A stretch of 64,000 bases of DNA from an uncultured Cocleimonas sp. (GCF_947495625.1 NZ_CANLZW010000014.1:1-64000), one strand, 5' to 3'; shown: positions 9,188 to 18,407, numbered from the stretch's first letter. Translations and numbers: made by a program. The notes: a model not told the origin generated them from the letters alone.

Positions 9188-10969
9188 TTAAGTCATCATT
9201 ACGTATTTGCCTGGGGCATCCATTAAAGGCGGATATTCTTCATTCCCCATAGATGGCGGCGACACTTTTTTTGAAGAATGTTCACACAGCCATTCTTCCC
9301 ATACTGGCCACCACGACCCTTCTTTTGAAGGGGTTTGTTGTTGCCATGTTTCTGGGTCAATATACTTTTCACATTCACGATGTGTTGCCACCTGAAACTT
9401 ACGATGAGGATGTCCAGGTTCACTTACGATACCGGCATTGTGCCCACCACTGGTAAGTACGAAAGTGATTTCGTCGGCATCAGCTAGAAGATTAATTTTG
9501 TACACAGACTTCCACGGAGCAACATGATCCTTGACAGTAGAAACAGCGAATATCGGAATATGGATATCTTGAATAACGATAGGTCGACCACCTACTTGGT
9601 AACGTCCACTGGCGAGGTCGTTATTTAAAAATAGTTTACGTAGATATTCAGAATGCATCCGGTATGGCATACGTGTTAGATCAGTATTCCATGCCATCAA
9701 ATCATTCATAGGACGGCGTTTACCCAGCATATAATCACGAACCATACGTGACCAAACCAAATCATTTGAACGTAAAATCTGGAAAGCCCCAGCCATTTGG
9801 TAGCCATCTAGATAGCCTTGTTCCTGCATCATATCTTCAAGAAAAGAGACCTCACTTTCACCGATAAATAAGGTGAGTTCGCCAGCTTCGGTAAAGTCCA
9901 CCTGAGTTGCGAGAGTCGATATTGAGGCAAGGCGTACATCGCCATCACGCGCCATAGCCGCCGCTGCAATAGAGAGAAGTGTGCCACCAAGACAATAGCC
10001 CGTAGCATGAATTTTCTGATCGGGGATTATGGATGAAATGGCATCTAATGCAGCCATAGGGCCCATTCTACGGTAATCTTCCAGATGCAATTCTCTGTCT
10101 TCAGAGCCAGGGTTGCGCCATGAGATCATGAACACCGTGTGTCCTTTATCCACGAGATATTTGACCATAGAATTTTCTGCGGATAGATCTAAAATGTAAT
10201 ATTTCATGATCCACGCAGGCACAATTAAGATTGGCTCAGCAAATACTTTTTTGGTGCTTGGCGTATATTGAATTAATTCAATTAAATGGTTCTGGTAAAC
10301 CACTTTGCCAGGCGTTACCGCAAGGTTTTTTCCTACAACGAAATCTTCTATGCCTGCTGCCGGTTTGCCAGATATTAATCTATCGGCATCATCCATGAGG
10401 TTTTTCTCGCCTACAACAAGGTTTGCCCCAAATGTTGCAATAGTCTCTCTGGTGATTTCCGGGTTTAACAAAGGAAAGTTTGAAGGAGCCCATTTATCCA
10501 GTATTTGTCTGGCGATAAAAGAAATGACATTTTCACTTTGGGTGGATAAGCCATCAATATCTGTGGTTGCGTTGTGCCACCATTGTTGGTTTAACAAAAA
10601 GGATTGGTAATAAAGGTTATACGGCCAGGATTGCCAGCCCTTATCAGTAAAGCGGTAATCCTGAGGAAGTGGCTTTATGCAAGGTTCTAAATCAGGGTTT
10701 AACGCAGATTGAATAGAGTAACGTAACAGCTTGGCGCCTTTTTTAAACTCTTTTTCAGTCAGTTCTAATTGCTTTCCGGGTGACAGGGCGAGATGTGAAG
10801 CCCAGTCAAAATAATCCCGCATTAGCCCAGCAGGGCTTAGACCTAAAGTAAACTTCGCAAGATTAGCTTTAAATGCATGATCAATCGCTTTGTATTGCGA
10901 TACAGAATCCTGACAATTTTCATTCACTTTTTCAGTCACTGTTGGCAATGATTTATCTTTTTGATTCAT
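9188..10969 (-). CDS. phaC: Class I polyhydroxyalkanoate synthase
   Basis: A 593-residue PHA synthase that polymerises 3-hydroxyacyl-CoA into storage polyester on the granule surface. The N-terminal half has the PhaC_N region. The alpha/beta hydrolase core has the lipase-like box GYCLGG with catalytic Cys326, the catalytic Asp481 (VKDHVAPW) and His510 (SGGHNAG). Length and a single subunit fit class I (the E. coli-expressed Cupriavidus type) rather than the two-subunit class III common in purple sulfur bacteria. The matching reductase phaB is 5 kb away on the other strand; no phaA or phasin gene is nearby. Confidence 0.92.
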   Translation of the reverse strand: MNQKDKSLPTVTEKVNENCQDSVSQYKAIDHAFKANLAKFTLGLSPAGLMRDYFDWASHLALSPGKQLELTEKEFKKGAKLLRYSIQSALNPDLEPCIKPLPQDYRFTDKGWQSWPYNLYYQSFLLNQQWWHNATTDIDGLSTQSENVISFIARQILDKWAPSNFPLLNPEITRETIATFGANLVVGEKNLMDDADRLISGKPAAGIEDFVVGKNLAVTPGKVVYQNHLIELIQYTPSTKKVFAEPILIVPAWIMKYYILDLSAENSMVKYLVDKGHTVFMISWRNPGSEDRELHLEDYRRMGPMAALDAISSIIPDQKIHATGYCLGGTLLSIAAAAMARDGDVRLASISTLATQVDFTEAGELTLFIGESEVSFLEDMMQEQGYLDGYQMAGAFQILRSNDLVWSRMVRDYMLGKRRPMNDLMAWNTDLTRMPYRMHSEYLRKLFLNNDLASGRYQVGGRPIVIQDIHIPIFAVSTVKDHVAPWKSVYKINLLADADEITFVLTSGGHNAGIVSEPGHPHRKFQVATHRECEKYIDPETWQQQTPSKEGSWWPVWEEWLCEHSSKKVSPPSMGNEEYPPLMDAPGKYVMMT

Positions 10970-11289
10970 TTGATTAATTACCTGCTCGTTCTAACTTTTT
11001 ATCCGTTGATTGTGTAACAAATACTATTCATTTTATTAACAAAGAGTGTTGATCTATCTCAGGTAGAACACTAACAGTCAGTAATAAAAAAAATAGCTAG
11101 AACATATGCTTAACAGCACTGTGGAAAATACCTAGTTGGAAATTATTAAATGATATTTTTGTGATAAAAGAGATGGAGGAAAAGGGCGCAACATTAAAAA
11201 AGTGCTTATAAGTAGGGGGGTGACTTAGTTTTCTTTTTTACCGCTATTCGCTCCACAAATTCAGAAAAAACGCATAAATAAAGAGAGTA
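10970..11289. other. Intergenic region without gene
   Basis: This 320-base gap contains the promoter side of phaC and, near its right end, one core repeat (11210). I see no open frame or RNA gene. Confidence 0.6.
11210..11222 (+). repeat. G-rich core repeat, copy 3
   Basis: Exact core, preceded by AAAAAAGTGCTTAT. It lies 3' of the minus-strand permease gene ending at 11290. Confidence 0.9.
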
Positions 11290-11802
11290 TTATTTTTCAT
11301 TAGATGGCAGTATTTTTTCCATAATAACCCCTCCCAATAAAGAAAAAGTTAACATATAAGCAGCTAAAAGCAGGGTGTAGCCAAGCCCAAAATAATGCAC
11401 AAGTAAGGGCAATAGCGGTAATTTGATCCCTCGGCTGTAAAGAAATACAGCGATAAGAGCGGGACGCATACCTTTGTCTTTGAAGTCTTTAAGTAAGGCA
11501 TACCAGGGATAGATTGAGCCGACGGAAAGAACACCACCTACACTGGCAATCAACCAGCCCTTTTTGCCCGATTCTTTACCTAGATGCTTTTTAACCCAGC
11601 CAGGATTTACGAAAAAATTTATGATGAATAGCAATACAAAAACTAACAGTAATATGGGAACAATCTGTAATAGTAGTTTGCTGCTATATTCTGCTGCATT
11701 TATGGTTTTTTCTGAGTTCAGAAAAAACGTGATCAAGTAGATGATCAACATGATAATGAAAAACCAGAGACCACCTCGAGATTGTTTTGTCTTTTGTTTC
11801 AT
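11290..11802 (-). CDS. Permease, ArsP/DUF318 C-terminal half
   Basis: A 170-residue membrane protein with about four or five helices. The central segment GGVLSVGSIYPWYALLKDF, followed by LYSRGIKLPLLPLLV, matches the second half of the predicted permease family DUF318/ArsP_1, which exports or imports small metalloid or metal species. The preceding gene supplies the other half, so the two probably form one transporter, encoded here as two proteins. It starts 19 bases after the previous stop. Substrate is not deducible. Confidence 0.7.
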   Translation of the reverse strand: MKQKTKQSRGGLWFFIIMLIIYLITFFLNSEKTINAAEYSSKLLLQIVPILLLVFVLLFIINFFVNPGWVKKHLGKESGKKGWLIASVGGVLSVGSIYPWYALLKDFKDKGMRPALIAVFLYSRGIKLPLLPLLVHYFGLGYTLLLAAYMLTFSLLGGVIMEKILPSNEK

Positions 11803-11821
11803 CTGCCTAGTTCAGCAATGT

Positions 11822-12271
11822 CTAGTTCAACAGTGTCAAAGTGGTTACCGTTAATAATGAGATAACAATCGCAAATATAAAGCTCATCAAATTCCGGTAG
11901 ATCGCAAAACGCTTGCCGAGCATCAATGCTTCAGCGGGTAACTGAATACTTCCAACCGTAACCCAACTAATGATAAGCGCAGTAACGGCAATCAGGCTGA
12001 CTCCATTAGCTAGTAATTCTCCGCCCAATACATAACTAGTAATCGGATTTCCCGCAGAGATACTCCCGATAAAAGCACCTGTAAAGGCATCAAGAAAAGT
12101 GTTGTTGCCAAACAAAGAGGCTAATTTGTCCATAGGGATAAATTCAGTTATCAGTCCAGTGAGTAATATCATCCCAACAATGATAGGTAACATATTCATA
12201 TAGGCGCGGGTACTCAGGACTAGCGCGCGTTTAAGCCTACTATTCTCTGCATGTGCCGAATTGCCATTCAT
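11822..12271 (-). CDS. Permease, ArsP/DUF318 N-terminal half
   Basis: A 149-residue membrane protein with about four helices and the family motif GSISAGNPITSYVLGGELL, where small residues and an Asn-Pro sit in a broken helix. Matches the N-terminal half of ArsP_1/DUF318 permeases. Both half-genes have their own starts and clean ends, so this looks like a natural two-gene arrangement, not a recent frameshift. The histidine-rich protein upstream may handle the same ion. Confidence 0.7.
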   Translation of the reverse strand: MNGNSAHAENSRLKRALVLSTRAYMNMLPIIVGMILLTGLITEFIPMDKLASLFGNNTFLDAFTGAFIGSISAGNPITSYVLGGELLANGVSLIAVTALIISWVTVGSIQLPAEALMLGKRFAIYRNLMSFIFAIVISLLTVTTLTLLN

Positions 12272-12302
12272 AACTTGGTCTTTTCCTTGTCGAACTCTAG
12301 CC

Positions 12303-12671
12303 CTACTTTTTTAGAAGCTTATAGAGCTTATCTACCAAAATAGCGACTTCTCGATGTTCCTGTTTCAGGTGCTGATGTATCTGGGTTTCGGTTGCGTGTT
12401 TAAGCTCCATTTCCTGATGGGTTATCTCGCTTTTTGCATCTTCTTCCTCTGTCATCAATGTTTCATGATGATGATTCTGGCGTTGATGCGCGTGAATAGT
12501 TTGTGCATGCTCCTGTAAAGCGGCCGCTCTTTGACGTATGGCATCTTGAATAGCGAGCAACTTTTCTTCTGAATGCTGATGTTCTTTCTGCCACATTGCA
12601 ATATCAACTAGCCACATTTCATGGTCACTATCCCATTGCTGATGTTCTTCGTGCTGTTTTTTGGAAACCAT
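12303..12671 (-). CDS. Histidine-rich cytoplasmic coiled-coil protein
   Basis: A 122-residue hydrophilic protein, almost all helix by composition (E/Q/K/A rich), with 15 histidines, several in pairs or triplets such as HQHS and NHHHE. It has no signal peptide or membrane segment. AGAGGATAA in front of the ATG is a good ribosome binding site. First gene of the operon with the two permease halves. The histidines suggest metal binding, perhaps as a buffer or sensor for the transported ion; this is inference, and I recognise no named family. Confidence 0.6.
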   Translation of the reverse strand: MVSKKQHEEHQQWDSDHEMWLVDIAMWQKEHQHSEEKLLAIQDAIRQRAAALQEHAQTIHAHQRQNHHHETLMTEEEDAKSEITHQEMELKHATETQIHQHLKQEHREVAILVDKLYKLLKK

Positions 12672-12866
12672 TTTTTTATCCTCTTAGATTATGATTCTTA
12701 AGGTACATTTTTATGTGCTAATTAAGTAAACAGTCTTATCAATCTTTGACTTTTGTCATTAAGTTTTTATTTAAAAGCTTTTAATTACTTATTATAAAAA
12801 CAAACGTTGAGAACCATTGAGAGACTAATTATGGTTAACAAGTCTGATTTTAAGCAGAGAGAGTAG

Positions 12867-14064
12867 ATGAGATACCTGATGCGTAATTTAATGTTACTTC
12901 TGTTACTTGCCACAGTAACAGCATGTAGCACCTTGCCCCGCCATCCTGCGCCTTTGGATAAAATGTTAAGCGCAAAAATATCAGGAATGTCAGGGGTAAG
13001 AGCCTGGTCAGGTACATTTAGTAAGGATTTCGAATCCGATTTATTACTCTCAATAAAACAGGAAAAGAGCCATTTAGCCACTAGCAGTCTCGTTAAATTA
13101 CCCGCTTCGAGCGTCTTAACACTTTCTGGCGGCGGCGAAAACGGCGCTTTTGGAGCTGGTTTTTTTGAAGGGCTGGAGTAAAACAGGTAAACGTCCTAAA
13201 TTTAAACTCGTCACTGGAATCAGTACCGGTGCGCTTATTGCTCCCTTTGCTTTTATTGGTTCTGAATATGACAGCACTCTAGAGGAAGCCTTTACTACAA
13301 TTAGTGCTAGTAATATTTACTTTCCACGTTGGATTAGCTTTATGTGGAGTGATTCTTTTACAGATACTGCCCCCTTATTACGATTGATTAAGCGCTATAT
13401 TACAAAAGATGTCGTCAATAAGGTTGCTTTGGCTCACAGACAAGGGCGACGACTATTTATCGGTACAACTAATCTAGATACCGATCGACTGGTCGTGTGG
13501 AATATGGGAGCCATTGCGAATAGTGGGCATCCCAAGGCGTTGGCACTTTTTCAACAGATCATACTGGCATCATCTTCAGTACCTGTGGCGTTTCCTCCTG
13601 TGTTAATTAAAGTAGAGTCTGATGGTAAAACCTATGATGAAATGCATGTGGATGGCGGTGTTAAAGCGCAATTATTCTTTCTTGCCGCAACACTGGATTT
13701 AACGGATTTCAGGAAAAAATTAAATCTGGTGGAAGCGCCAAATCGTAAAATGAGTATTTTTATTATTCGGAATGCTGAGATAGGCCCCGAAATACAACAA
13801 GTCCCCAGAAATCTCACAAAAATATCTGAACGCGCCCTTTCTTCTATGATCAAATCGCAGGCTCTCAATGATTTAAATAGAGTCTACGGGCTGGCAAAAA
13901 CACAAGGTCTGGATTTCAACTGGGTGGCACTGCCTGAAGAATATGAGCCCACAGAGAGTGATGAATTTGATAGAAAGGAAATGAATAGATTATTTAAAAA
14001 GGGTTATGAAGAAGGCCAGAAAAAGGATGTATGGAAGAAAGTGCCTCCGGGTAATACTGAATAG
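12867..14064 (+). pseudogene. Patatin-like phospholipase lipoprotein, frameshifted at a T7 run
   Basis: Two reading frames together make one patatin protein. Frame 1 (12867-13181) has a lipoprotein signal (TVTAC-S) and the oxyanion motif GGGENGAFGAG. Frame 2 (to 14064) has the nucleophile box GISTGAL and the DGGV catalytic aspartate. The break is at the T7 run 13160-13166: removing one T gives GAGFLKGWSKTGKRP, which reads like intact relatives (GAGFLxGW). Downstream sequence is well preserved, so this is a recent mutation, a phase-variable switch or a sequencing error, not long decay. If intact, it would be an outer-membrane-anchored serine lipase. Confidence 0.8.
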
Positions 14065-14076
14065 AAAAAGCCTCAA

Positions 14077-14089
14077 AAGGTGGGGGGTG
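14077..14089 (+). repeat. G-rich core repeat, copy 4 (divergent)
   Basis: AAGGTGGGGGGTG, two mismatches to the core, preceded by AAAAAGCCTCA and followed by TGTTT as in other copies. Lies 12 bases after the patatin stop, between two plus-strand genes. Confidence 0.7.
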
Positions 14090-14306
14090 TGTTTGATTAG
14101 ATTATCTTAAACAAATTATTACATCAGGTAACTTAACGTAAAAAAAGTATAGAATAGCTAGGTGTTTACCACAGGCAACTTGCGTTTAATGCTAATTACA
14201 ACGAAGCAAGTTGACTGATATATTGAAATTCATGAGCATCTAGACACAAATAATCTAGACCTAGTGAAAAGCCAAAACGTTACTCCTAAATAAATGTGGA
14301 GAAAAA

Positions 14307-14903
14307 ATGCAAACCAATACAAAAATTGATGAAATTTTAGAGCGTTTGCACAAAGTGCAACAAGAGCTTGAGCAGGAGTTAGACAAAATGCTTGTGGAGA
14401 AACGCAGGCAATTTGATTACCGATTACAGCGTGGTAAAGTCATTTTTGAAAAAAATGTACGTCAAAAATTGAAATCTCAGCGGATTCGTACATGGCAATA
14501 TATAAGTAAGGCTCCGATTATTTATATTCTCTCTTCTCCATTAATCTATGGCATGATTTTTCCTCTGTTTTTTCTTGATATCACCATTACCCTTTACCAG
14601 CAAATTTGTTTTCGTATTTATGGAATTCCACGAGTGGTTAGAGCGGACTATCTGGTTATTGATAGGGGGCAGTTATCTTATTTAAATACCGTTGAAAAAT
14701 TTAACTGTATTTATTGCGGTTACGGTAATGGTTTGATTGAGTATGTGAGAGAGGTCATTGCCCGAACCGAACAATACTGGTGTCCTATAAAACATGCAAA
14801 ACGTACATTGGCACAACATGATAGAACACAGAATTATTTCGATTATGGCGATGCCGAAAACTATCGCCTTAATTTAGAAAAAGTAAGAAAAAACTGGGAC
14901 TAA
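14307..14903 (+). CDS. Conserved hypothetical protein with coiled coil, membrane segment and Cys pair
   Basis: A 198-residue protein. Residues 1-60 are a charged coiled coil, about 75-105 form one or two membrane-associated helices, and the rest is soluble with CIYCGYG and WCPIKHAKR. The spaced cysteines could bind a metal. ATG with GGAG upstream (GTGGAGAAAA). I recall similar proteins as conserved but uncharacterised in proteobacteria and assign no function. It precedes the ZIP transporter gene by about 50 bases and may be co-transcribed with it. Confidence 0.65.
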   Translation: MQTNTKIDEILERLHKVQQELEQELDKMLVEKRRQFDYRLQRGKVIFEKNVRQKLKSQRIRTWQYISKAPIIYILSSPLIYGMIFPLFFLDITITLYQQICFRIYGIPRVVRADYLVIDRGQLSYLNTVEKFNCIYCGYGNGLIEYVREVIARTEQYWCPIKHAKRTLAQHDRTQNYFDYGDAENYRLNLEKVRKNWD

Positions 14904-14956
14904 CATATCGTTAAGAACTAAACAGATGGATTTTGTTAATTCAACTAGAGCCTGTT

Positions 14957-15691
14957 ATGGAACCTGATTTCTGGATAGCAATGGGGTTCAGTGTCGCAGC
15001 GGCAACTGTTACCTCGATAGGGATTTACGTCATTAGACGTTTTAAAACATGGGGTCGTAACAATACGACTTATTTCATGTGTTTTGCAGCGGGTGTGCTT
15101 ATATCTGCCTCTTTTTTGCATATTATTCCTAAGGCATTTTCCATGTCACCGCATGCGCCTGGTTTTTTGCTTGCTGGATATCTAGGCTTATATTTATTCA
15201 ATCGATTTTTAACCGCATTTGTTTGTGAAAAAGATCCGAGTAAATCCGATGCTGGTATTGGTATTACACCTGCACTGGGAATTGGTTTTCATTCTTTTAT
15301 CGATGGCTTTATCTATTCAATCGCTTTCAGTGTAAGTGCTTTTACTGGCGTTCTGGCAACTGCGGGCATGGTGTTACATGAGTTTCCAGAAGGCATCATT
15401 ACTTATTTGTTATTGATTAAAGGGGGCTTTAGTGAGCGGAATGCATTAATACTATCCCTGATAACAGCTGCATTTAGCACACCATTGGGTACCTTAGTCT
15501 CTTATCCTCTGATCAGCCGAATTGATACGCAAACCTTGGGATCTTTACTGGCTGTCTCCGCGGGGGCATTGATTTACGTGGGTGCTACTCACCTATTACC
15601 AAGAGCCGAACAAGAGCCAAAGAAATACAGCGTAGTTGCATTGGGGGGTGGAGTTATCGTTGCCTTGGCGATTGTTTTATCCAAGATGTGA
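14957..15691 (+). CDS. ZIP-family metal transporter
   Basis: A 244-residue inner-membrane transporter with eight hydrophobic helices. It has the ZIP metal site HSFIDG in the fourth helix and HEFPEG in the fifth, where the histidines and glutamates bind zinc or another divalent cation. I prefer the ATG at 14957 (MEPDFWIAMG) over the TTG at 14933, since the first helix begins soon after it. Likely imports or, in some family members, moves zinc or iron. Substrate not resolved from sequence. Confidence 0.82.
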   Translation: MEPDFWIAMGFSVAAATVTSIGIYVIRRFKTWGRNNTTYFMCFAAGVLISASFLHIIPKAFSMSPHAPGFLLAGYLGLYLFNRFLTAFVCEKDPSKSDAGIGITPALGIGFHSFIDGFIYSIAFSVSAFTGVLATAGMVLHEFPEGIITYLLLIKGGFSERNALILSLITAAFSTPLGTLVSYPLISRIDTQTLGSLLAVSAGALIYVGATHLLPRAEQEPKKYSVVALGGGVIVALAIVLSKM

Positions 15692-16091
15692 AGTTGTTAT
15701 GTGAAAATAAATTTACTAAACATTTCACTGGTAGATACAAATATTGTTATAGGGTTTTTATAAACTTGATTGTGTGCGTAACGGTATAAATATTTCAAAA
15801 TTAAGAATCATAACTTTTACAATAAAAATAAATGCCAACAACATTGCTTTATGGAGAGGTCAAACTGACTATTCAGACAATAGTTAAATTATAGGAATTA
15901 GAATTGAAACCGAATGACGTGTAGTTTTTTGTAAGAATAGAAATTACGTACTTTCCACAGTTAAATTACGTTTAAGTCCCAGTAACAAAGCTTGCGTTGA
16001 TTCATTATATTTACCCCATGGACTAATTTAATTAGTAGATTAATTTGAGTTTTTCTTAATAAAACTTGAATCAAAAATGGAGAATATAAAC
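15692..16091. other. Intergenic region upstream of phaB
   Basis: This 400-base A/T-rich gap has no supported frame. The only structure noted is the palindrome ACTAATTTAATTAGT at about 16022-16036, close to where a phaB promoter or operator would lie. Confidence 0.4.
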
Positions 16092-16841
16092 ATGAGTAAG
16101 AATAAAGTTGCACTAGTAACAGGCGGAACAGGCGGGCTCGGCGGTGAAATCTGTCGACAGTTATTTACCTCAGGTTGCAAGGTAGTCGCAAACTACTATC
16201 CTGCTGATAAAGAACACTCAGAAAAATGGCAAGCCGAGCAAAAAGCAGCGGGGTTTGATATCGAAATCGCTCCAGCAGACGTATCAGATTTTGACGAAAC
16301 AGGTGCAATGATTACTGATATCGAAAGCAGAATTGGCCCCATCGATGTATTAGTTAACTGCGCGGGTATCACTCGTGATGCATCTATCAAACACATGACG
16401 ATAGACCAGTGGAAAGCAGTCATTGATACCAACCTAACCAGCGCATTCAATGTTACTAAACCTGTGCTGTTGGGAATGACTGAACGCGGTTACGGACGCA
16501 TTATTAATATTTCATCGGTAAACGGACAACGCGGTCAATTTGGGCAGCCAAACTACTCGGCAGCCAAAGCGGGTATCCATGGTTTTACCATGTCTGCTGC
16601 GTATGAAGGCGCACGTAAAGGCGTTACCGTAAACACCGTTGCTCCTGGTTATTCTGAAACGGCAATGACCGCAGATATGCCTGAGAAAGTATTGGAATCA
16701 ATTATTAGTGGTATTCCGATGGGAAGAATGGGTCATCCAGCAGAGATTGCTTCGGCAGTTTTATGGCTGGCTGATGAGAAAAATAGTTACACAACAGGCG
16801 CTTTAATTCCTGTAAATGGTGGTCTATTTATTAGCCACTAA
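16092..16841 (+). CDS. phaB: Acetoacetyl-CoA reductase, PhaB type
   Basis: A 249-residue short-chain dehydrogenase that reduces acetoacetyl-CoA to (R)-3-hydroxybutyryl-CoA, the monomer used by PhaC. It has the NAD(P) site TGGTGGLGG, the NCAGITRD motif, catalytic Ser in NISSVNGQRGQFGQ, Tyr-x3-Lys in YSAAK, and TVAPGYSETAM, all as in PhaB. FabG is the main alternative, but the GQFGQPNYSAAKAG stretch favours PhaB. Start chosen at 16092, with TGGAG nine bases before it. Separated from phaC by about 5 kb. Confidence 0.87.
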   Translation: MSKNKVALVTGGTGGLGGEICRQLFTSGCKVVANYYPADKEHSEKWQAEQKAAGFDIEIAPADVSDFDETGAMITDIESRIGPIDVLVNCAGITRDASIKHMTIDQWKAVIDTNLTSAFNVTKPVLLGMTERGYGRIINISSVNGQRGQFGQPNYSAAKAGIHGFTMSAAYEGARKGVTVNTVAPGYSETAMTADMPEKVLESIISGIPMGRMGHPAEIASAVLWLADEKNSYTTGALIPVNGGLFISH

Positions 16842-16943
16842 CGGAGTTTTAGTAGAAGCCAACGGAGTCACCTAACAGTGGCCCTGTTGGCAGAAAGTAA
16901 ATAAAACTGAGTAAAGATTATGAAAAAATACCTGGATACAACA

Positions 16944-17408
16944 ATGAAAAAAACGTTTTTGATGACATCAGTATTAGTCGCAAGTATTACTGCGGCTGGC
17001 TGCACAGGCACTGTCGCCCCTAATGAGCAGGCCGGAATTATTATTGGTAGTGTATTAGGTGGTGTTGCAGGTAACCAAATCGGTAAAGGACATGGTAGAA
17101 CGGTCGCGACCATAGTTGGTACGCTTGTAGGCTCACAAATTGGTGGAGCAATTGGTCGATCTATGGATGATACTGATCGTTTAAAAATAGCCCATTCGCT
17201 GGAAACAGTACGTACCGGAGTGCCAACAACGTGGAACAACCCAGACACGCATAATCACTATGTCGTGGTGCCTACACGGACTTATATGGTTAATTCAGCA
17301 CAACCTTGTCGAGAATATACGGTGGACGCAATCATTGGTGGTAAAAAAGAAAAGATATACGGCAGAGCGTGTCGTCAAGCCGATGGTAGCTGGAAAGTAC
17401 AAGGCTGA
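16944..17408 (+). CDS. Glycine-zipper 2TM lipoprotein (17 kDa antigen-like)
   Basis: An outer-membrane lipoprotein of about 154 residues. The signal ends in the lipobox ITAAGC. Then comes the glycine-zipper region (IIIGSVLGGVAGNQIGKGHG and VGTLVGSQIGGAIG), two Gly-x3-Gly helices that insert or pair in the membrane, and a C-terminal domain with two cysteines and RACRQADGSWKV. This is the Rickettsia 17-kDa antigen / SlyB-like plan. An upstream ATG at 16920 is also possible. Probably helps envelope integrity. Confidence 0.8.
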   Translation: MKKTFLMTSVLVASITAAGCTGTVAPNEQAGIIIGSVLGGVAGNQIGKGHGRTVATIVGTLVGSQIGGAIGRSMDDTDRLKIAHSLETVRTGVPTTWNNPDTHNHYVVVPTRTYMVNSAQPCREYTVDAIIGGKKEKIYGRACRQADGSWKVQG

Positions 17409-17425
17409 TACATCACCTGAGTTTG

Positions 17426-17493
17426 CCTGAGAAACAGTTCCGTATGATGGTTTGCTAATGCCTTATCATTATACGGTTAACTGCTTTTCTCGG
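17426..17493 (+). terminator. Long imperfect hairpin after the glycine-zipper gene
   Basis: Left arm CCTGAGAAACAGTTCCGTATGAT pairs, with a few bulges, with a right arm spanning 17465-17493 (ATCATTATACGG, then AACTG, then TTTTCTCGG). No long U-tract follows, so it may be a terminator or a regulatory/stabilising stem of the mRNA. Confidence 0.55.
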
Positions 17494-17567
17494 ATAAACC
17501 TGTTAAACCTAAGCCTTATCTTATAAAGATAAACCTAATACTTTTTTAAATTACTGTGGAGATAACA

Positions 17568-17801
17568 ATGGAAACATCAATTCATGATATGAACGCTTTA
17601 TTTGCACAATTAGGCTTGGAAGAAAGCAACGAAAGTATCGAAAACTTTATCATCACGCATAAGCCGATCCCAGAGGATATGGAGCTTTATGAAGCGGAAT
17701 TCTGGAGCAATTCTCAGGCAGATTTTTTAAAAGAATCGATAGCGGAAGATTCGGACTGGGCGGTTGTTGTCGATCATTTGAATGTTTTGTTGCGCGACTG
17801 A
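17568..17801 (+). CDS. DUF2789 family protein
   Basis: A small acidic cytoplasmic protein of 77 residues, matching the whole length of DUF2789: MNALFAQLGLE near the start, FIITHKPIP, EAEFWSNSQADFLKE and DWAVVVDHLNVLLRD. The ATG at 17568 follows GTGGAGATAAC, a clear ribosome binding site; a start four codons earlier is less well placed. The family has no known function. A strong terminator follows. Confidence 0.85.
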   Translation: METSIHDMNALFAQLGLEESNESIENFIITHKPIPEDMELYEAEFWSNSQADFLKESIAEDSDWAVVVDHLNVLLRD

Positions 17802-17851
17802 TTAACCGTTTAAACAAAAGTGTTACGACGTAAAAATAATTAATTTAAAAT

Positions 17852-17893
17852 AACAGCTAAAGCTATAAAAGTGAGCTTTAGCTGTTTTCATTT
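17852..17893 (+). terminator. Rho-independent terminator
   Basis: AACAGCTAAAGCT and AGCTTTAGCTGTT form a perfect 13-bp stem with a 9-base loop, followed by TTCATTT, 50 bases after the DUF2789 stop. Confidence 0.85.
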
Positions 17894-18014
17894 GCTTGAG
17901 CCGCCCCAAGCTACTTTTCTTCCCTCTCTCTGTTTTGCTATTCAGCTTTCAAAAAAACAATTAAAGTTGGCAGGTGTATTTATCATTTAGTTATTCATAT
18001 ATTCGAGAAAAAGG

Positions 18015-18407
18015 ATGTTTACTATCAAAGAATGTAATTCATGCGGTAAATGTTGCATTAAATACAGCAACGGCCAGCTTTCTGCATCAGAAGATGAAGT
18101 TGAATACTGGGAGGTATTTAGACCTGAAATCGCAGAGTACGTGAGTAATAGCAATATATGGACAAGCCCCGAAACAGGCAAGCTTATTGAATTATGTCCA
18201 TGGCTGAGAAAAGCGCCAGATTCTAATGTATATACCTGTGATATCTACTTCGATCGCCCAGAAGATTGTCGTTTCTATCCATCCACGATTGCTGAAATGG
18301 TTAACGATGAATGTGAAATGCTGGATGAAAAAGACAAAGCCAATCCGAAAAAAGCACAACAGGATCTGGATAGAATTATGGCTGATAGTCGTCCGGCTTT
18401 GGAATGA
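18015..18407 (+). CDS. YkgJ-family cysteine cluster protein
   Basis: A 130-residue cytoplasmic protein with the YkgJ/CxxCxxCC pattern: Cys7, Cys10, Cys13 and Cys14 near the N-terminus, then more cysteines at LCPW, YTCDIY and DCRFYPS. The family probably binds an Fe-S cluster or zinc; its function is not established. The ATG follows AAAAAGGA. It runs toward the decayed DUF11 fragment and the rhomboid gene. Confidence 0.82.
   Translation: MFTIKECNSCGKCCIKYSNGQLSASEDEVEYWEVFRPEIAEYVSNSNIWTSPETGKLIELCPWLRKAPDSNVYTCDIYFDRPEDCRFYPSTIAEMVNDECEMLDEKDKANPKKAQQDLDRIMADSRPALE

Noticed and set aside
11290-12271. Split permease as a frameshifted single gene
   Set aside because: The two parts are 19 bases apart with a proper stop and start, and each part begins and ends cleanly, so a natural two-gene form is more likely.
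12785-13081. Minus-strand 98-codon frame opposite the patatin gene
   Set aside because: It lies antisense to the well-supported lipoprotein signal and oxyanion region and is a shadow.
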